Source: Alcaligenes faecalis
GTDB lineage: Bacteria > Pseudomonadota > Gammaproteobacteria > Burkholderiales > Burkholderiaceae_B
Reading direction: 5' to 3'
Assembly: GCF_009497775.1 (NCBI RefSeq)
Contig: NZ_CP031012.1
Location: 2,852,001-2,916,000 of the forward strand
Length of the DNA: 64,000 nucleotides
Shown here: positions 21,313 to 30,977 of the stretch, one piece after another
Position numbering within the stretch: position 1 is the stretch's first letter
Layout of the letters: each line of letters opens with the position of its first letter
Notes under the pieces: generated by a model
What the model was told of the DNA's origin: nothing
What the model saw: only the letters and a program-made list of their open reading frames with translations
The model's database searches: none
Program-made: the position numbers and the translations under genes

Positions 21313-22541
21313 GCCCCTGCCTTGCTGGCCAGGTTCAGACTCATCAAGACCGCGTCTTCACGCAGTCCATCGCCAAGCGGGTAGTAGTTTTTACGCAGGC
21401 CATCGGCCTTGAAACCGTACTTCTGATACAGGCCTATAGCTGGCGCATTCGAGGCCCGAACTTCCAGAACCACGCGCTCCAGCTGATGCTGACGAGCCCA
21501 CTCCAGGCCATCATCCAGCAATTGCCGGGCCAGACCGCGCCGCTGCTGTTCGGGGGCCACCCCAATCAGCAAGAGTTCGATCATATCGGGCGCTTGCAGC
21601 CAAATGGCATAGCCTTGCACCTGACCTTGCTTGTGAATGATTCGCGAGCAATACGCACTATTGCCCAAGGCATCCGTGAAGTTGCCCGCTGTCCAGGGGT
21701 GGCTTTCCACACGACGTTCGATATCCAGCACGGCGGACACGTGCCCGGCCTGCATGGCTTCAATTTGCAGAGGTTGATCCAGCGCCGCCGGGTTTCCACC
21801 CAGGCCCTGTTCACGCTCCTGAATGGTGTAGGCGACTTTCTCGCGCACATACAGCGGCATGGCCAGATCCGGGGAGATACCACGCCCTTCGTCCAGATCA
21901 TGCAAAGCCAAATGCGCAACGCTGGCGCCCGTTGCACGCCATGTCTGGCCCACTTCCCAGCCCTGCGCCAACACGGCAGGGGCCAGATCAGGAAACTGCT
22001 CCAAGGCGTCACCGACGACCTGAATAGGCTGCTGCTCTGCAATCAAACCTTCAGCCTGCAAACGGGCAATCCAGGTAGTAACCTGTGCAGCATCCAGCAA
22101 GACCGGGCTTTGCAACACGGACCAGGACTTCTCGGCTGTCCAGCTGTACACAGCAGCATAAACCTCTTGCATACGCGCATCCTGCGCCACCACATAGGCG
22201 GTGCCTTCTACGGGCGTGCCGCAAGCGGCAGCCGCCAACAGGGACGAGACCGGCAGCACCGGCAAGTCCAGGGCAAAAGCCATGCCTTGCGCCACGCCAC
22301 AGGCCACGCGCAGTCCGGTAAAACCACCTGGGCCTTGGCCGAACGCAATCGCGGTCAGGGCGTGTCTATCCAGACCGGCCTGCTCCAGCAGTTGCTCGGC
22401 CATGGGCAAAAGACGTTCGGCATGATCGCCGCTCCCCTCGTGGCTCAGCTCCACAAGCGAAATACCCGCTTGGGTGCGAGACAACAAGGTCAGTTCACAG
22501 AGATTGGAGGAAGTCTCCAGGGCAAGAATATGTGCATCCAT
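21309..22541 (-). CDS. tsaB-rimI: TsaB-RimI fusion protein
   Basis: A 410-residue fusion. Residues 1 to about 240 are TsaB (YeaZ), the partner of TsaD in making threonylcarbamoyl-adenosine at tRNA position 37, with motifs LALETSSNLCEL and FGQGPGGFTGLRV. From about 258 on it is a GNAT acetyltransferase of the RimI type, which acetylates the N-terminus of ribosomal protein S18, with the acetyl-CoA loop VAPEQQRRGLARQLL and the ending VLEVRASNAPAIGLYQKYGF. Many bacteria carry tsaB and rimI as adjacent genes, so a direct fusion is plausible. No stop or restart separates the parts. TsaD, TsaE and TsaC are not in the window. Confidence 0.93.
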   Translation of the reverse strand: MDAHILALETSSNLCELTLLSRTQAGISLVELSHEGSGDHAERLLPMAEQLLEQAGLDRHALTAIAFGQGPGGFTGLRVACGVAQGMAFALDLPVLPVSSLLAAAACGTPVEGTAYVVAQDARMQEVYAAVYSWTAEKSWSVLQSPVLLDAAQVTTWIARLQAEGLIAEQQPIQVVGDALEQFPDLAPAVLAQGWEVGQTWRATGASVAHLALHDLDEGRGISPDLAMPLYVREKVAYTIQEREQGLGGNPAALDQPLQIEAMQAGHVSAVLDIERRVESHPWTAGNFTDALGNSAYCSRIIHKQGQVQGYAIWLQAPDMIELLLIGVAPEQQRRGLARQLLDDGLEWARQHQLERVVLEVRASNAPAIGLYQKYGFKADGLRKNYYPLGDGLREDAVLMSLNLASKAGA

Positions 22542-22818
22542 CGCGCTATTTTAGTTTAAGCAGACTCAAAATAGGCAGCTCCCCGGGATTGGACAAGGAC
22601 AAAGCTGTCCACAACGGAATTTCGAGTGCATTTCCCCTCTGGCCACTGTTTTTTTGACCTGACTCAAACCGATCAGCCAGACTATTTGCCACCATATGAT
22701 CTTCTGTAAAGCCCGTCCAAATCCGCTGCAAGGCGCATAAATAGTACAAAACACTTAATGTGTAATATTTTTCTACACCCCCCTATACGCGCTTTCTGAT
22801 GCCTGTTACATTTTCGCT

Positions 22819-23553
22819 ATGAATACGCCGACCCCCCCCCTCACCCGCAAAATCCTTGTCGTTGACGACGATCCCCGGCTGCGCGATTTATTGCGCCGCT
22901 ACCTGTCTGAACAAGGGTTCAACGTTTTCGTCGCCGAAGACGGTAAAGAAATGGCCAAACTCTGGCAACGCGAGCATTTCGATCTGCTGGTACTGGATCT
23001 GATGCTGCCAGGCGAGGATGGCCTGTCCATCTGTCGTCGGCTGCGCGGCGGACACGACAACACCCCCATCATCATGCTCACTGCCAAGGCCGAAGAAATC
23101 GACCGTATCGTGGGCCTGGAGATGGGTGCCGATGACTACCTCATCAAACCTTTCAACCCCCGCGAACTGCTCGCCCGTGTCAACGCTATCTTGCGACGCC
23201 GTGGTACCGAGGAACACCCCGGCGCACCTAGTCAGGAAAATGAATCGATCGAGTTCGGCCCCTATGTGCTGAACCTGTCCACACGAACACTGACACGCAA
23301 TAACGAAGTCGTCCCCATCACAACGGGCGAGTTCTCCGTGCTGAAGGTGTTTGCCCGTCATCCCAAGATCCCCTTGTCGCGCGACAAACTGATGGAACTG
23401 GCGCGTGGCCGCGAATACGAAGCGTTTGACCGCAGCCTGGACGTACAGATTTCGCGTTTGCGCAAGCTGATCGAACCCAATGCCTCCAAGCCCGTGTTCA
23501 TTCAAACAGTCTGGGGTCTGGGCTACGTTTTTGTTCCAGACGGCGGTAACTGA
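22819..23553 (+). CDS. ompR: Two-component response regulator OmpR
   Basis: A 244-residue OmpR/PhoB-type regulator. The receiver domain has the acidic pocket (VVDDDPR), the phospho-acceptor Asp60 (LLVLDLMLPGEDG) and the conserved Lys in LIKPFNP. The C-terminal winged helix binds DNA (RSLDVQISRLRKLIE, VWGLGYVFV). Together with EnvZ it is expected to control porins and other osmotic responses; the major porin at 48.0-49.1 kb is a possible target. The upstream 277-bp region contains an interrupted repeat GTGTA-N9-TACAC (22760-22778) that could be an operator. Confidence 0.96.
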   Translation: MNTPTPPLTRKILVVDDDPRLRDLLRRYLSEQGFNVFVAEDGKEMAKLWQREHFDLLVLDLMLPGEDGLSICRRLRGGHDNTPIIMLTAKAEEIDRIVGLEMGADDYLIKPFNPRELLARVNAILRRRGTEEHPGAPSQENESIEFGPYVLNLSTRTLTRNNEVVPITTGEFSVLKVFARHPKIPLSRDKLMELARGREYEAFDRSLDVQISRLRKLIEPNASKPVFIQTVWGLGYVFVPDGGN

Positions 23554-23555
23554 CC

Positions 23556-24998
23556 TTGTCTTCCGGTCAGCAAGACGGGCGGCCCGCCGCGGCCGCCCAA
23601 CGCCGAGCAACAAAAAACTCGAGTATCCGGCTGGGTTTATTCAGCCGGTCTTTTTTATTGCTCGCAGCGTTAATGCTCGTCAGCCTGGGTGCCTGGCTGC
23701 AAGTATTCTTCAGTATGGAAGAAGGCCCACGCGCAGCCCAAATGGCGCAGCGCGTGGCGTCCATTGTCAGCATCACCCGCTCGGCTCTGGTGTACGCGCC
23801 CCCGGCGGTACGCCCTGCCCTGTTGCTGGATCTGGCCACCAAGGAAAGTCTGCGCGTGCAACCACGCGAGAACACGGACGAGCTTGAACCCCTGCCGCGC
23901 TCCAACTACTGGCAGCACGTCTCTACCGAAGTGCGTGGCGCACTGGGCAGCCAGACCCTGATCATGTGGTCGGTCAACAGCGTGCCGGGCATCTGGGTTT
24001 CCTTTGATATCAATGAAGATCAGTATTGGCTGGTCTTTGATCGCGAACAATTAAGTCTGACTGCCGGTGTGGAATGGCTGGGCTGGGGCGCTACCGCCTT
24101 GCTGCTGGCCCTGATCGGTGCTGCTGTCAGTGTGCGTTTTGTGAATCGGCCTTTGGCTCAGTTGGCCAAAGTGGCGCAGCAGCTGGCTCGCGGCGAGACC
24201 CCTAGCACCCTGCCCGAAAAAGGCCCGGTTGAAATCCGCGACATGAATATCGCCTTTAACCGCATGGCACGCGACATTCGCCAGACAGAGGCGGATAGGG
24301 AAATCATGCTGGCCGGTATTTCCCACGACCTGCGCACGCCACTGGCGCGCATGCGTCTGGAAATTGAATTAAGCCAGGTATCGGACGAAACTCGCGCGGC
24401 GATTGACGAGGACCTGGCCCAGATTGACCACAGTATTGGTCAGTTGATGGAATACGCCCGTCCTGCTGCGGCTGTCCCTGAACATGGCATTGATGTTTCC
24501 GCCGTGCTCAATGATGTATACGAGCGCGAACGCACGCATACCGAATCGCTGGGCGGGATTTTGACGGCCTCCGTCGAGCCCAATCTGTATGCCCGCATCA
24601 GCGCTCACGACTTGAAGCGCATCGTCTCCAACCTGATCGAAAATGCCCGTCGCTATGGACGCAGTCCTGAGGATGATCGGGCACGCATCGAGCTATCCGC
24701 ACATCAACACGGCAATATTCTTGTGATTGCGGTCAAGGATCAGGGAGCCGGGATTGAGAAAGGCGATATCCAGCGCCTGCTGCGCCCCTTCTCGCGCGGT
24801 GTCTCTGCACGTACTGGCGTCAGTGGCGCAGGCTTGGGACTGGCTATTGTGGAACGTTTGCTGGGACAAGTCGGCGGCCACTTCGAGCTGGTCAGTGCGC
24901 CGTCCGAGGGTTTGACCGCCCGCATTCAATTGCCCCGTATCCGTGCCAGTCGTAATGCGCCTGGCACCCAAGGCGATAAAGACACCAAAGCCTCCTGA
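23556..24998 (+). CDS. envZ: Sensor histidine kinase EnvZ
   Basis: A 480-residue membrane sensor kinase, partner of OmpR 2 bases upstream. Order of parts: basic N-terminus, transmembrane helix (about 28-50), periplasmic domain (about 52-168), second helix (about 172-192), HAMP domain, dimerisation/phospho-acceptor domain with His257 (GISHDLRTPLAR), and ATPase domain with N box (NLIENARRYG), G1 (VKDQGAGI) and G2 (GAGLGLAIV). The start is TTG 23556; there is no in-frame ATG before the first membrane helix, and translation is probably coupled to ompR. Confidence 0.95.
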   Translation: MSSGQQDGRPAAAAQRRATKNSSIRLGLFSRSFLLLAALMLVSLGAWLQVFFSMEEGPRAAQMAQRVASIVSITRSALVYAPPAVRPALLLDLATKESLRVQPRENTDELEPLPRSNYWQHVSTEVRGALGSQTLIMWSVNSVPGIWVSFDINEDQYWLVFDREQLSLTAGVEWLGWGATALLLALIGAAVSVRFVNRPLAQLAKVAQQLARGETPSTLPEKGPVEIRDMNIAFNRMARDIRQTEADREIMLAGISHDLRTPLARMRLEIELSQVSDETRAAIDEDLAQIDHSIGQLMEYARPAAAVPEHGIDVSAVLNDVYERERTHTESLGGILTASVEPNLYARISAHDLKRIVSNLIENARRYGRSPEDDRARIELSAHQHGNILVIAVKDQGAGIEKGDIQRLLRPFSRGVSARTGVSGAGLGLAIVERLLGQVGGHFELVSAPSEGLTARIQLPRIRASRNAPGTQGDKDTKAS

Positions 24999-25060
24999 GT
25001 ATTATCAGCCTTAGGCAGGGGGCAGCCCCTGTCCAAGGCCGGACTCAGCCCCGAACCCGC

Positions 25061-25546
25061 TCAAGCGCGGTACAACAAGGCAACTGAGGTCACCGCAATC
25101 CCTTCCTGACGCCCCACAAAGCCAATTGCCTCGTTTGTTTTGCCCTTGATGTTCACACTGCCAGGTTCCAATTGCAGATCAGCCTCGATATTGGCCACCA
25201 TCGCCGGAGCATGGGGTGCAATCTTGGGTTTTTGCGCATGAATCGTGGCATCTACATTCCCTACCAACCAGCCCGCAGCGCGTACCTGTTCGTAAGCATG
25301 GCGCAGCAGCACTCGGCTATCGGCACCCTTGTATTTCGGGTCCGTATCCGGGAAGTGACGACCAATATCCCCCAGACCGGCCGCACCCAAAATCGCATCG
25401 GTAATGGCATGCAGCAAGGCATCGGCATCCGAATGCCCCATCAGGCCATGCGTATGCGGAATAGTGACGCCGCCCAGAATCAAAGGCCGGCCTTCGCACA
25501 GCACATGCACATCAAAACCTTGCCCTACGCGAATCGGCATGCTCAT
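25061..25546 (-). CDS. ispF: 2-C-methyl-D-erythritol 2,4-cyclodiphosphate synthase
   Basis: An enzyme of the non-mevalonate (MEP) isoprenoid pathway that cyclises CDP-methylerythritol phosphate with loss of CMP. The 161-residue protein has metal ligands Asp12 and His14 (GFDVH) and the histidine of [11 protein letters not shown], plus [11 protein letters not shown] and the C-terminal [18 protein letters not shown] 25546 is chosen because it overlaps the ispD stop (ATGA); a GTG at 25552 and an ATG at 25540 are alternatives. IspD, the preceding step but one, is encoded just upstream. Confidence 0.97.
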   Translation of the reverse strand: MSMPIRVGQGFDVHVLCEGRPLILGGVTIPHTHGLMGHSDADALLHAITDAILGAAGLGDIGRHFPDTDPKYKGADSRVLLRHAYEQVRAAGWLVGNVDATIHAQKPKIAPHAPAMVANIEADLQLEPGSVNIKGKTNEAIGFVGRQEGIAVTSVALLYRA

Positions 25547-26244
25547 AACCATTTCTCCATCAATTCAAAATCTTCAGGCCAGGTGACTTTAAAATTCCGC
25601 GCCGAACCCAATATTAATAAGGGTTGGCTGCCCGCCAATTCCATGGCGCTGGCCTCATCCGTCACCGCAAAACCCTGTTCTTTAGCCACTTGCAAGGCCT
25701 CACGCAAGGCATGGGCAGGAAACAGCTGGGGAGTCTGCGCCAACCACAGCCCTTCTCTGTCCACCGTTTCCTGCACCGCTACGGGCTCGGCAGGCGTTGT
25801 GCGCTTGACGGTATCAGGCACAGGCAAAGCCAGCAAGCCACCGCGTTGCGCCTGCAAGCAGGCATCAATCAGCCGCGCCAGCGCTTGCTTGGGCAAACCG
25901 GGGCGAGCAGCATCGTGAACCAGAACCCAGGCTTGTTCGTCCTTATCCAGGCTCTGCAAGGTATTGAGCACCGTTTCAGCCCGCGTTTCCCCACCACAAG
26001 GCAGGCAGACCGTGTGCGGCAAACCTTCCAGTGCGGCGGCGGCCCACGTATCACCGGGGGCTACCGCCACCCGCACCTGGCTGATGCGTTCATCGGCCAG
26101 CAAAGCCTGTACCGAGCGGCGCAACATGGGCTGCCCGCTCAGCAAACGGTATTGCTTGGGCGAGCCTTGCGCCTTCGTGGCAGAATCCAGGGCGCGCGAG
26201 CCGATACCGGCGGCTGGAACAATTGCAATCAAGGTAGTCTTCAT
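25543..26244 (-). CDS. ispD: 2-C-methyl-D-erythritol 4-phosphate cytidylyltransferase
   Basis: It joins CTP to methylerythritol phosphate in the MEP pathway. The 233-residue protein has the nucleotide-binding loop [20 protein letters not shown] (with an insertion compared with the common G-x-G-x-R-M form), the QY motif ([12 protein letters not shown]), VHDAARPGL, and the C-terminal KVTWPEDF. It is translationally coupled to ispF. Only 17 bases separate its start from that of the divergent mfd gene. Confidence 0.96.
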   Translation of the reverse strand: MKTTLIAIVPAAGIGSRALDSATKAQGSPKQYRLLSGQPMLRRSVQALLADERISQVRVAVAPGDTWAAAALEGLPHTVCLPCGGETRAETVLNTLQSLDKDEQAWVLVHDAARPGLPKQALARLIDACLQAQRGGLLALPVPDTVKRTTPAEPVAVQETVDREGLWLAQTPQLFPAHALREALQVAKEQGFAVTDEASAMELAGSQPLLILGSARNFKVTWPEDFELMEKWL

Positions 26245-26261
26245 AGGTGGGTGATTTTATA

Positions 26262-29200
26262 ATGACAATCCTGATGGAAACCGAAAAACAGCACTCCCTG
26301 TCCCTGCCCAGCACCCAAGATGTGCTGGCCGCCTTACGCCCCGGTCAACGCTACTCGCAGCCCATGCCTCCTGGCTCGGGCGATGCCTGCCTGATTGCCG
26401 ACCTGGCCCGCCAGCATAAAGCGCCTATTCTGGTGCTCTGCGCCGATCCCTTGACCGCTCAAAGGCTGGCCGAGGAAATCCTCTTGTTTGGCCCCGCCCT
26501 GCGCGTGCGTCAGCTACCGGACTGGGAAACGCTGCCCTATGACAGCTTCTCTCCCCACCAGGATCTGATCTCCGAGCGCCTGCGCACCTTGCATGCCCTG
26601 ACCATGCACGAGGTCGATGTGCTGACAGTACCTGTCACCACGGCCTTGTATCGTCTGGCACCGCCCTCTTTTCTGGCTGCCTACACTTTTTCCTTCCGCC
26701 AGGGAGACGAGCTGGACGAAGCGCAGTTGCGCGCCCAGTTGATGCTGGCGAACTACACCCATATGACACAGGTCAGCGCTCCGGGCGAATTCAGCATTCG
26801 CGGTGGTCTGATTGACTTGTTCCCTATGGGTTCAGTGCTGCCCTACCGTCTGGACCTGTTCGACAACGAGATCGAAAGCATACGCAGCTTTGATATCGAC
26901 ACCCAGCGCAGCCTGTATCCCGTCAAGGAAATCCAGCTGCTGCCCGGCCGTGAATTCCCCATGGACGAAGAGGCGCGCACGCAATTCCGGGCACGTTTCC
27001 GCGAGTTCTTTGAGGGCGATCCTTCCCGCGCCCTGCCCTATAAAGATGTAGGCAATGGCATTGCCTTTGCCGGTATTGAATACTATCTGCCGCTGTTCTT
27101 TGAAGAGACGGCAACCTTGATGGATTATGTGCCGGAAGGCAGTCTGGTCATTACTCACGGGGATGCACAAAACGCGATTGGCCGCTTCCAGAGCGATACC
27201 CATAGCCGTTTTTCCTTCCTGAAGAACGACCGTGAACGCCCGATTCTGCCGCCAGAAAGCCTGTTTCTGTCAGACGAGCAGTTTTTCAATGGCATCAAGC
27301 CTTTTAGCCGTCTGAGCCTGAACGCCCAGGCCGATAACCAGCCCATCGCCCATCCGGATTTCGAGCCTTTACCTGTTGTGGCGGTGAACCGACGCGATAA
27401 GGATCCGCTGGCTCAACTGCGGCAAGAGGTGCTGGACCCGAAAAACCGGACCGTGCTGTGTGCCGATTCGGCAGGTCGTCGGGAAACGCTGCTGCAAATG
27501 CTGCGCGAGCACGATCTATCACCGGTAACAGACTGCCAGAATCTGGCCGATTTTCTGGAATCAGACGCCGCTTTTGCTCTGGTCGTCGCGCCTTTGTCGC
27601 GTGGCTTTGCCTTGGTTCATGACAGCCTGAGCCTGCTGACAGAGAACGACCTCTACCCCACCCAGACACGCACCCAAAGCAGCCGTCGCCGCAACGAACG
27701 CAGCAGCGATGTGGAAGCCATGGTGCGGGACCTGTCCGAACTGCGCGAGGGCGACCCGGTGGTTCACGCCGAACACGGGATTGGTCGCTACTGCGGTCTG
27801 AAAGAAATGGACCTGGGCGAAGGCCCGGTCGAGTTCCTGCACCTGGAATACGCCAAGGGCAGCACCTTGTATGTGCCCGTAGCCCAGTTGCACGTGATTG
27901 CCCGCTACAGCGGTGCCGACCCCGAGCATGCACCTTTGCACCAACTGGGTTCTGGCCAATGGGATAAAGCCCGCCGTCGTGCAGCCAAACAAGCACGCGA
28001 CAGTGCTGCTGAGTTGCTGGCCCTGTACGCCCAACGCGCCGCCCGTGAAGGCTTCAAGTTCAAGCTGCCGCTCAATGATTACCAGGCCTTCTCCGAAGGT
28101 TTTGGCTTTGAGGAAACACCGGATCAAGCCGCTGCCATTGAAGCCGTCGTAAACGACATGACATCCGGCCAGCCTATGGACCGTCTGGTCTGCGGGGATG
28201 TGGGCTTTGGTAAAACCGAAGTCGCCCTGCGTGCCGCCTTCCTGGCCGTGGCCAACGGCAAGCAGGTGGCCTTGTTGTGCCCGACCACCCTGCTGGCCGA
28301 GCAACATGCGCAGACCTTCTCGGACCGTTTTGCCGATTGGCCTATCCGTGTTGCCGAGCTGTCCCGCTTCCGCTCGACCAAGGAAACTCAGGCCGCGATT
28401 GCAGGCCTGCGCGAAGGCAGCGTGGATATCGTGATTGGTACGCACAAGATCCTGTCCTCGGACGTGCGTTTCAAGCAACTGGGCCTGGTCATCATCGACG
28501 AGGAACACCGCTTTGGTGTGCGCCAGAAAGAAGCCTTGAAGCAGCTGCGTGCCGAGGTCGATATCCTGACCCTGACCGCCACCCCTATTCCACGTACCTT
28601 GGGCATGTCCCTGGAAGGCATACGAGACTTTTCCGTGATTGCCACGGCACCGCAGAAACGTCTGGCGATCAAAACCTTTGTACGTCGTGAAGATGGCAGC
28701 ACCATACGTGAAGCGCTGCTGCGCGAATTGAAACGTGGTGGCCAAGTCTACTTCCTGCACAACGAAGTCGAAACCATTCACAACCGGCGTGCCCGTCTGG
28801 AAGAGCTGGTGCCGGAAGCCAGTATTGCAGTGGCCCACGGCCAAATGCCGGAGCGCGAACTGGAAGCCGTCATGAAGGGCTTCTACCAGAAGCGCTACAA
28901 CGTGCTGCTGTGTACCACGATTATTGAAACCGGCATTGACGTGCCTACGGCCAATACCATCGTCATTCACCGTGCGGATCGCCTGGGTCTGGCTCAGCTC
29001 CACCAATTGCGTGGACGAGTAGGACGCTCTCACCACCAGGCCTATGCCTATCTGCTGACCCCTGGCGAGGATGCCATCACCAGCAATGCGAAGAAGCGGC
29101 TGGAGGCCATTCAGGCCATGGAAGAGCTGGGTGCAGGCTTTTTCCTGGCCATGCACGATCTGGAAATTCGGGGCGCCGGGGAAGTGCTGGGCGAATCGCA

Positions 29201-29753
29201 GTCCGGCGACATTCAGGAAGTGGGCTATTCCATGTATGCGGATATGCTCAATACCGCTGTCAAAGCCCTGAAAGCCGGTGAAGAACCTGACCTGGATTCA
29301 CCCTTTGCCTTGCAATGCGAAGTGAATCTGCACACCTCCGCCCTGCTGCCGGCCAACTACTGCCCGGATGTGAATGCCCGTCTGGGACACTACAAGGCCC
29401 TGTCACATGCCCGTACCGAAGACGATCTGATCCATATTCATGAGGAACTGATCGACCGCTACGGCCTGCTGCCAGAGGCTGGCGAGAACCTGCTGGCCGT
29501 ACATCGCCTGCGCATCAAGGCCGAGCCACTGGGGATTGTGAAAATTGATGCCAGCGAAGCCCAGGCGACGATTCAGTTTTCTTCCAAACCCAATGTGGAC
29601 GCGGTCAGCATTATTGAACTGGTGCAGAAAAATAAGCAGGTACGCCTGGCTGGACCGGACAAGCTCAAGGTTGAAATTACCAAAGGCGAGGAAATCAAGA
29701 ACCGCATTCAGGCTGTGCGCAATGTCTTGAACAGCTTGCGCAAAGAGAAGTAA
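26262..29753 (+). CDS. mfd: Transcription-repair coupling factor Mfd
   Basis: A 1163-residue DNA translocase that removes RNA polymerase stalled at DNA damage and recruits UvrA. Parts in order: UvrB-like N-terminal domains (about 20-350, with LPDWETLPYDSFSPH), RNA-polymerase-interacting domain (GDPVVHAEHGIGRY), RecG-like helicase domains with Walker A GDVGFGKTE, DEEH box, TATPIPRTL and the TRG motif region (GRVGRSHHQAYAY), and the C-terminal UvrA-mimic domain. The start is taken as ATG 26262; GTG 26247 and ATG 26274 are possible. TATAAT overlaps the 26262 ATG, so 26274 may be the real start if transcription begins there. Confidence 0.97.
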   Translation: MTILMETEKQHSLSLPSTQDVLAALRPGQRYSQPMPPGSGDACLIADLARQHKAPILVLCADPLTAQRLAEEILLFGPALRVRQLPDWETLPYDSFSPHQDLISERLRTLHALTMHEVDVLTVPVTTALYRLAPPSFLAAYTFSFRQGDELDEAQLRAQLMLANYTHMTQVSAPGEFSIRGGLIDLFPMGSVLPYRLDLFDNEIESIRSFDIDTQRSLYPVKEIQLLPGREFPMDEEARTQFRARFREFFEGDPSRALPYKDVGNGIAFAGIEYYLPLFFEETATLMDYVPEGSLVITHGDAQNAIGRFQSDTHSRFSFLKNDRERPILPPESLFLSDEQFFNGIKPFSRLSLNAQADNQPIAHPDFEPLPVVAVNRRDKDPLAQLRQEVLDPKNRTVLCADSAGRRETLLQMLREHDLSPVTDCQNLADFLESDAAFALVVAPLSRGFALVHDSLSLLTENDLYPTQTRTQSSRRRNERSSDVEAMVRDLSELREGDPVVHAEHGIGRYCGLKEMDLGEGPVEFLHLEYAKGSTLYVPVAQLHVIARYSGADPEHAPLHQLGSGQWDKARRRAAKQARDSAAELLALYAQRAAREGFKFKLPLNDYQAFSEGFGFEETPDQAAAIEAVVNDMTSGQPMDRLVCGDVGFGKTEVALRAAFLAVANGKQVALLCPTTLLAEQHAQTFSDRFADWPIRVAELSRFRSTKETQAAIAGLREGSVDIVIGTHKILSSDVRFKQLGLVIIDEEHRFGVRQKEALKQLRAEVDILTLTATPIPRTLGMSLEGIRDFSVIATAPQKRLAIKTFVRREDGSTIREALLRELKRGGQVYFLHNEVETIHNRRARLEELVPEASIAVAHGQMPERELEAVMKGFYQKRYNVLLCTTIIETGIDVPTANTIVIHRADRLGLAQLHQLRGRVGRSHHQAYAYLLTPGEDAITSNAKKRLEAIQAMEELGAGFFLAMHDLEIRGAGEVLGESQSGDIQEVGYSMYADMLNTAVKALKAGEEPDLDSPFALQCEVNLHTSALLPANYCPDVNARLGHYKALSHARTEDDLIHIHEELIDRYGLLPEAGENLLAVHRLRIKAEPLGIVKIDASEAQATIQFSSKPNVDAVSIIELVQKNKQVRLAGPDKLKVEITKGEEIKNRIQAVRNVLNSLRKEK

Positions 29754-29780
29754 GCCTTCACAACAAGGCTGGGATATAAA

Positions 29781-29816
29781 AAAGAGCGCTGCCCAAGGAC
29801 AGCGCTCTTTTATTTT
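29781..29816. terminator. Bidirectional terminator between mfd and serB
   Basis: An 11-bp stem (AAAGAGCGCTG / CAGCGCTCTTT) with an 8-base loop. T runs follow it on both strands, matching the two converging genes. Confidence 0.9.
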
Positions 29817-29954
29817 TGACAGCCGAACACTCCTGCCTTGTGCGTTTACGCTGGTGAGCTGGAAGGCCTATATACAGACCAACTCTTGGTAAGCCTTGAG
29901 TTTGCGGCGCCCACCTTCATTTTTTCGCCAGACTACGCTGACGATCCTCCGACA

Positions 29955-30806
29955 TCAAACGTCCAAACGGAACCAGTTCAACACGGCATCCAACGGAGAG
30001 TGATTCAAGGCAAAGCTGGCCTGCTCCTGCACCACTGGTTTGGCACGATAAGCCACCGAGTACTTGGCCTTGGACATCATGGGCAAGTCATTGGCCCCAT
30101 CTCCAATCGCAATACACTGCTCTGGACCTGCACCCAGCTCAGCCGCCAGCTCCTGCAGGAAACGCGCTTTAGCCTGACCATCCACAATCGCACCCAGCAC
30201 TTTGCCGGTCAGCTTGCCGTCCACTACTTCCAAGGTATTGGAGTGGGCGTAGCTCAAGCTGAACCGGTCTTTCATGCGCTCGGTAAAGAAGGTAAAGCCA
30301 CCCGACACCAGCAAGGTTTTCACCCCATGAGCATGAGCCGTCGCAATCAGGCGGTCTGCGCCCAGATTGGGCTGCAAGCGTTCTTCATAGACACGAGTCA
30401 GATCACTGACGGGCACACCTTCCAAAAAAGCGACACGACGATTCAGGCTTTCGGTGAAATCCTTGATCTCGCCGCGCATGGCTGCTTCGGTAATCGTGGC
30501 AACCTGCTCCTTGCGGCCAGCCATATCGGCAATCTCGTCAATACACTCGATATTGATCAGCGTGGAATCCATATCCATTGCCAGCACGCGCATTTCTTTC
30601 AGGCGATCAATCTGCTCCAGAAAGGCAAAATCCATCGCGCCGGTCTTGCACAGGGCCTGCACCTCAGCGCGCTTCGTAGCATCAGCACCCAGCAGACGCA
30701 CGGCGGTAGGACCCAGCTCCTGCACTCCATCGGCCTGCACCACTGCCGCAATTTTTTCGATGATGGCGCTATCCAGGCGCGGCCCTTGAAGAATGAGATG
30801 AGACAT
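29955..30806 (-). CDS. serB: Phosphoserine phosphatase
   Basis: The last step of serine biosynthesis. The 283-residue HAD-superfamily enzyme has the nucleophile motif AMDMDST (Asp78, Asp80), the VSGGFTFF motif, and GDGANDLPMM. The N-terminal 70 residues form the small ACT-like domain of the SerB family. ATG 30806 (MSHLILQGPRL) starts the conserved protein; the frame is open to 30908 but the extra residues look unrelated. Confidence 0.96.
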   Translation of the reverse strand: MSHLILQGPRLDSAIIEKIAAVVQADGVQELGPTAVRLLGADATKRAEVQALCKTGAMDFAFLEQIDRLKEMRVLAMDMDSTLINIECIDEIADMAGRKEQVATITEAAMRGEIKDFTESLNRRVAFLEGVPVSDLTRVYEERLQPNLGADRLIATAHAHGVKTLLVSGGFTFFTERMKDRFSLSYAHSNTLEVVDGKLTGKVLGAIVDGQAKARFLQELAAELGAGPEQCIAIGDGANDLPMMSKAKYSVAYRAKPVVQEQASFALNHSPLDAVLNWFRLDV

Positions 30807-30977
30807 CAGATCGTCCACAAAGCAAGAAAATACGGCACAGCCACTGTGCCAAAAGACAATTATTGTAGCCTGCTGCAGGCGCTGCACGGCCCCGCCCGTA
30901 CACGACAATGTCAGTTTTCAGCCTGAACTCATCCTGCTACGATAAAAGCTATCGCGAAATGACCGAGGACGCCCTCC

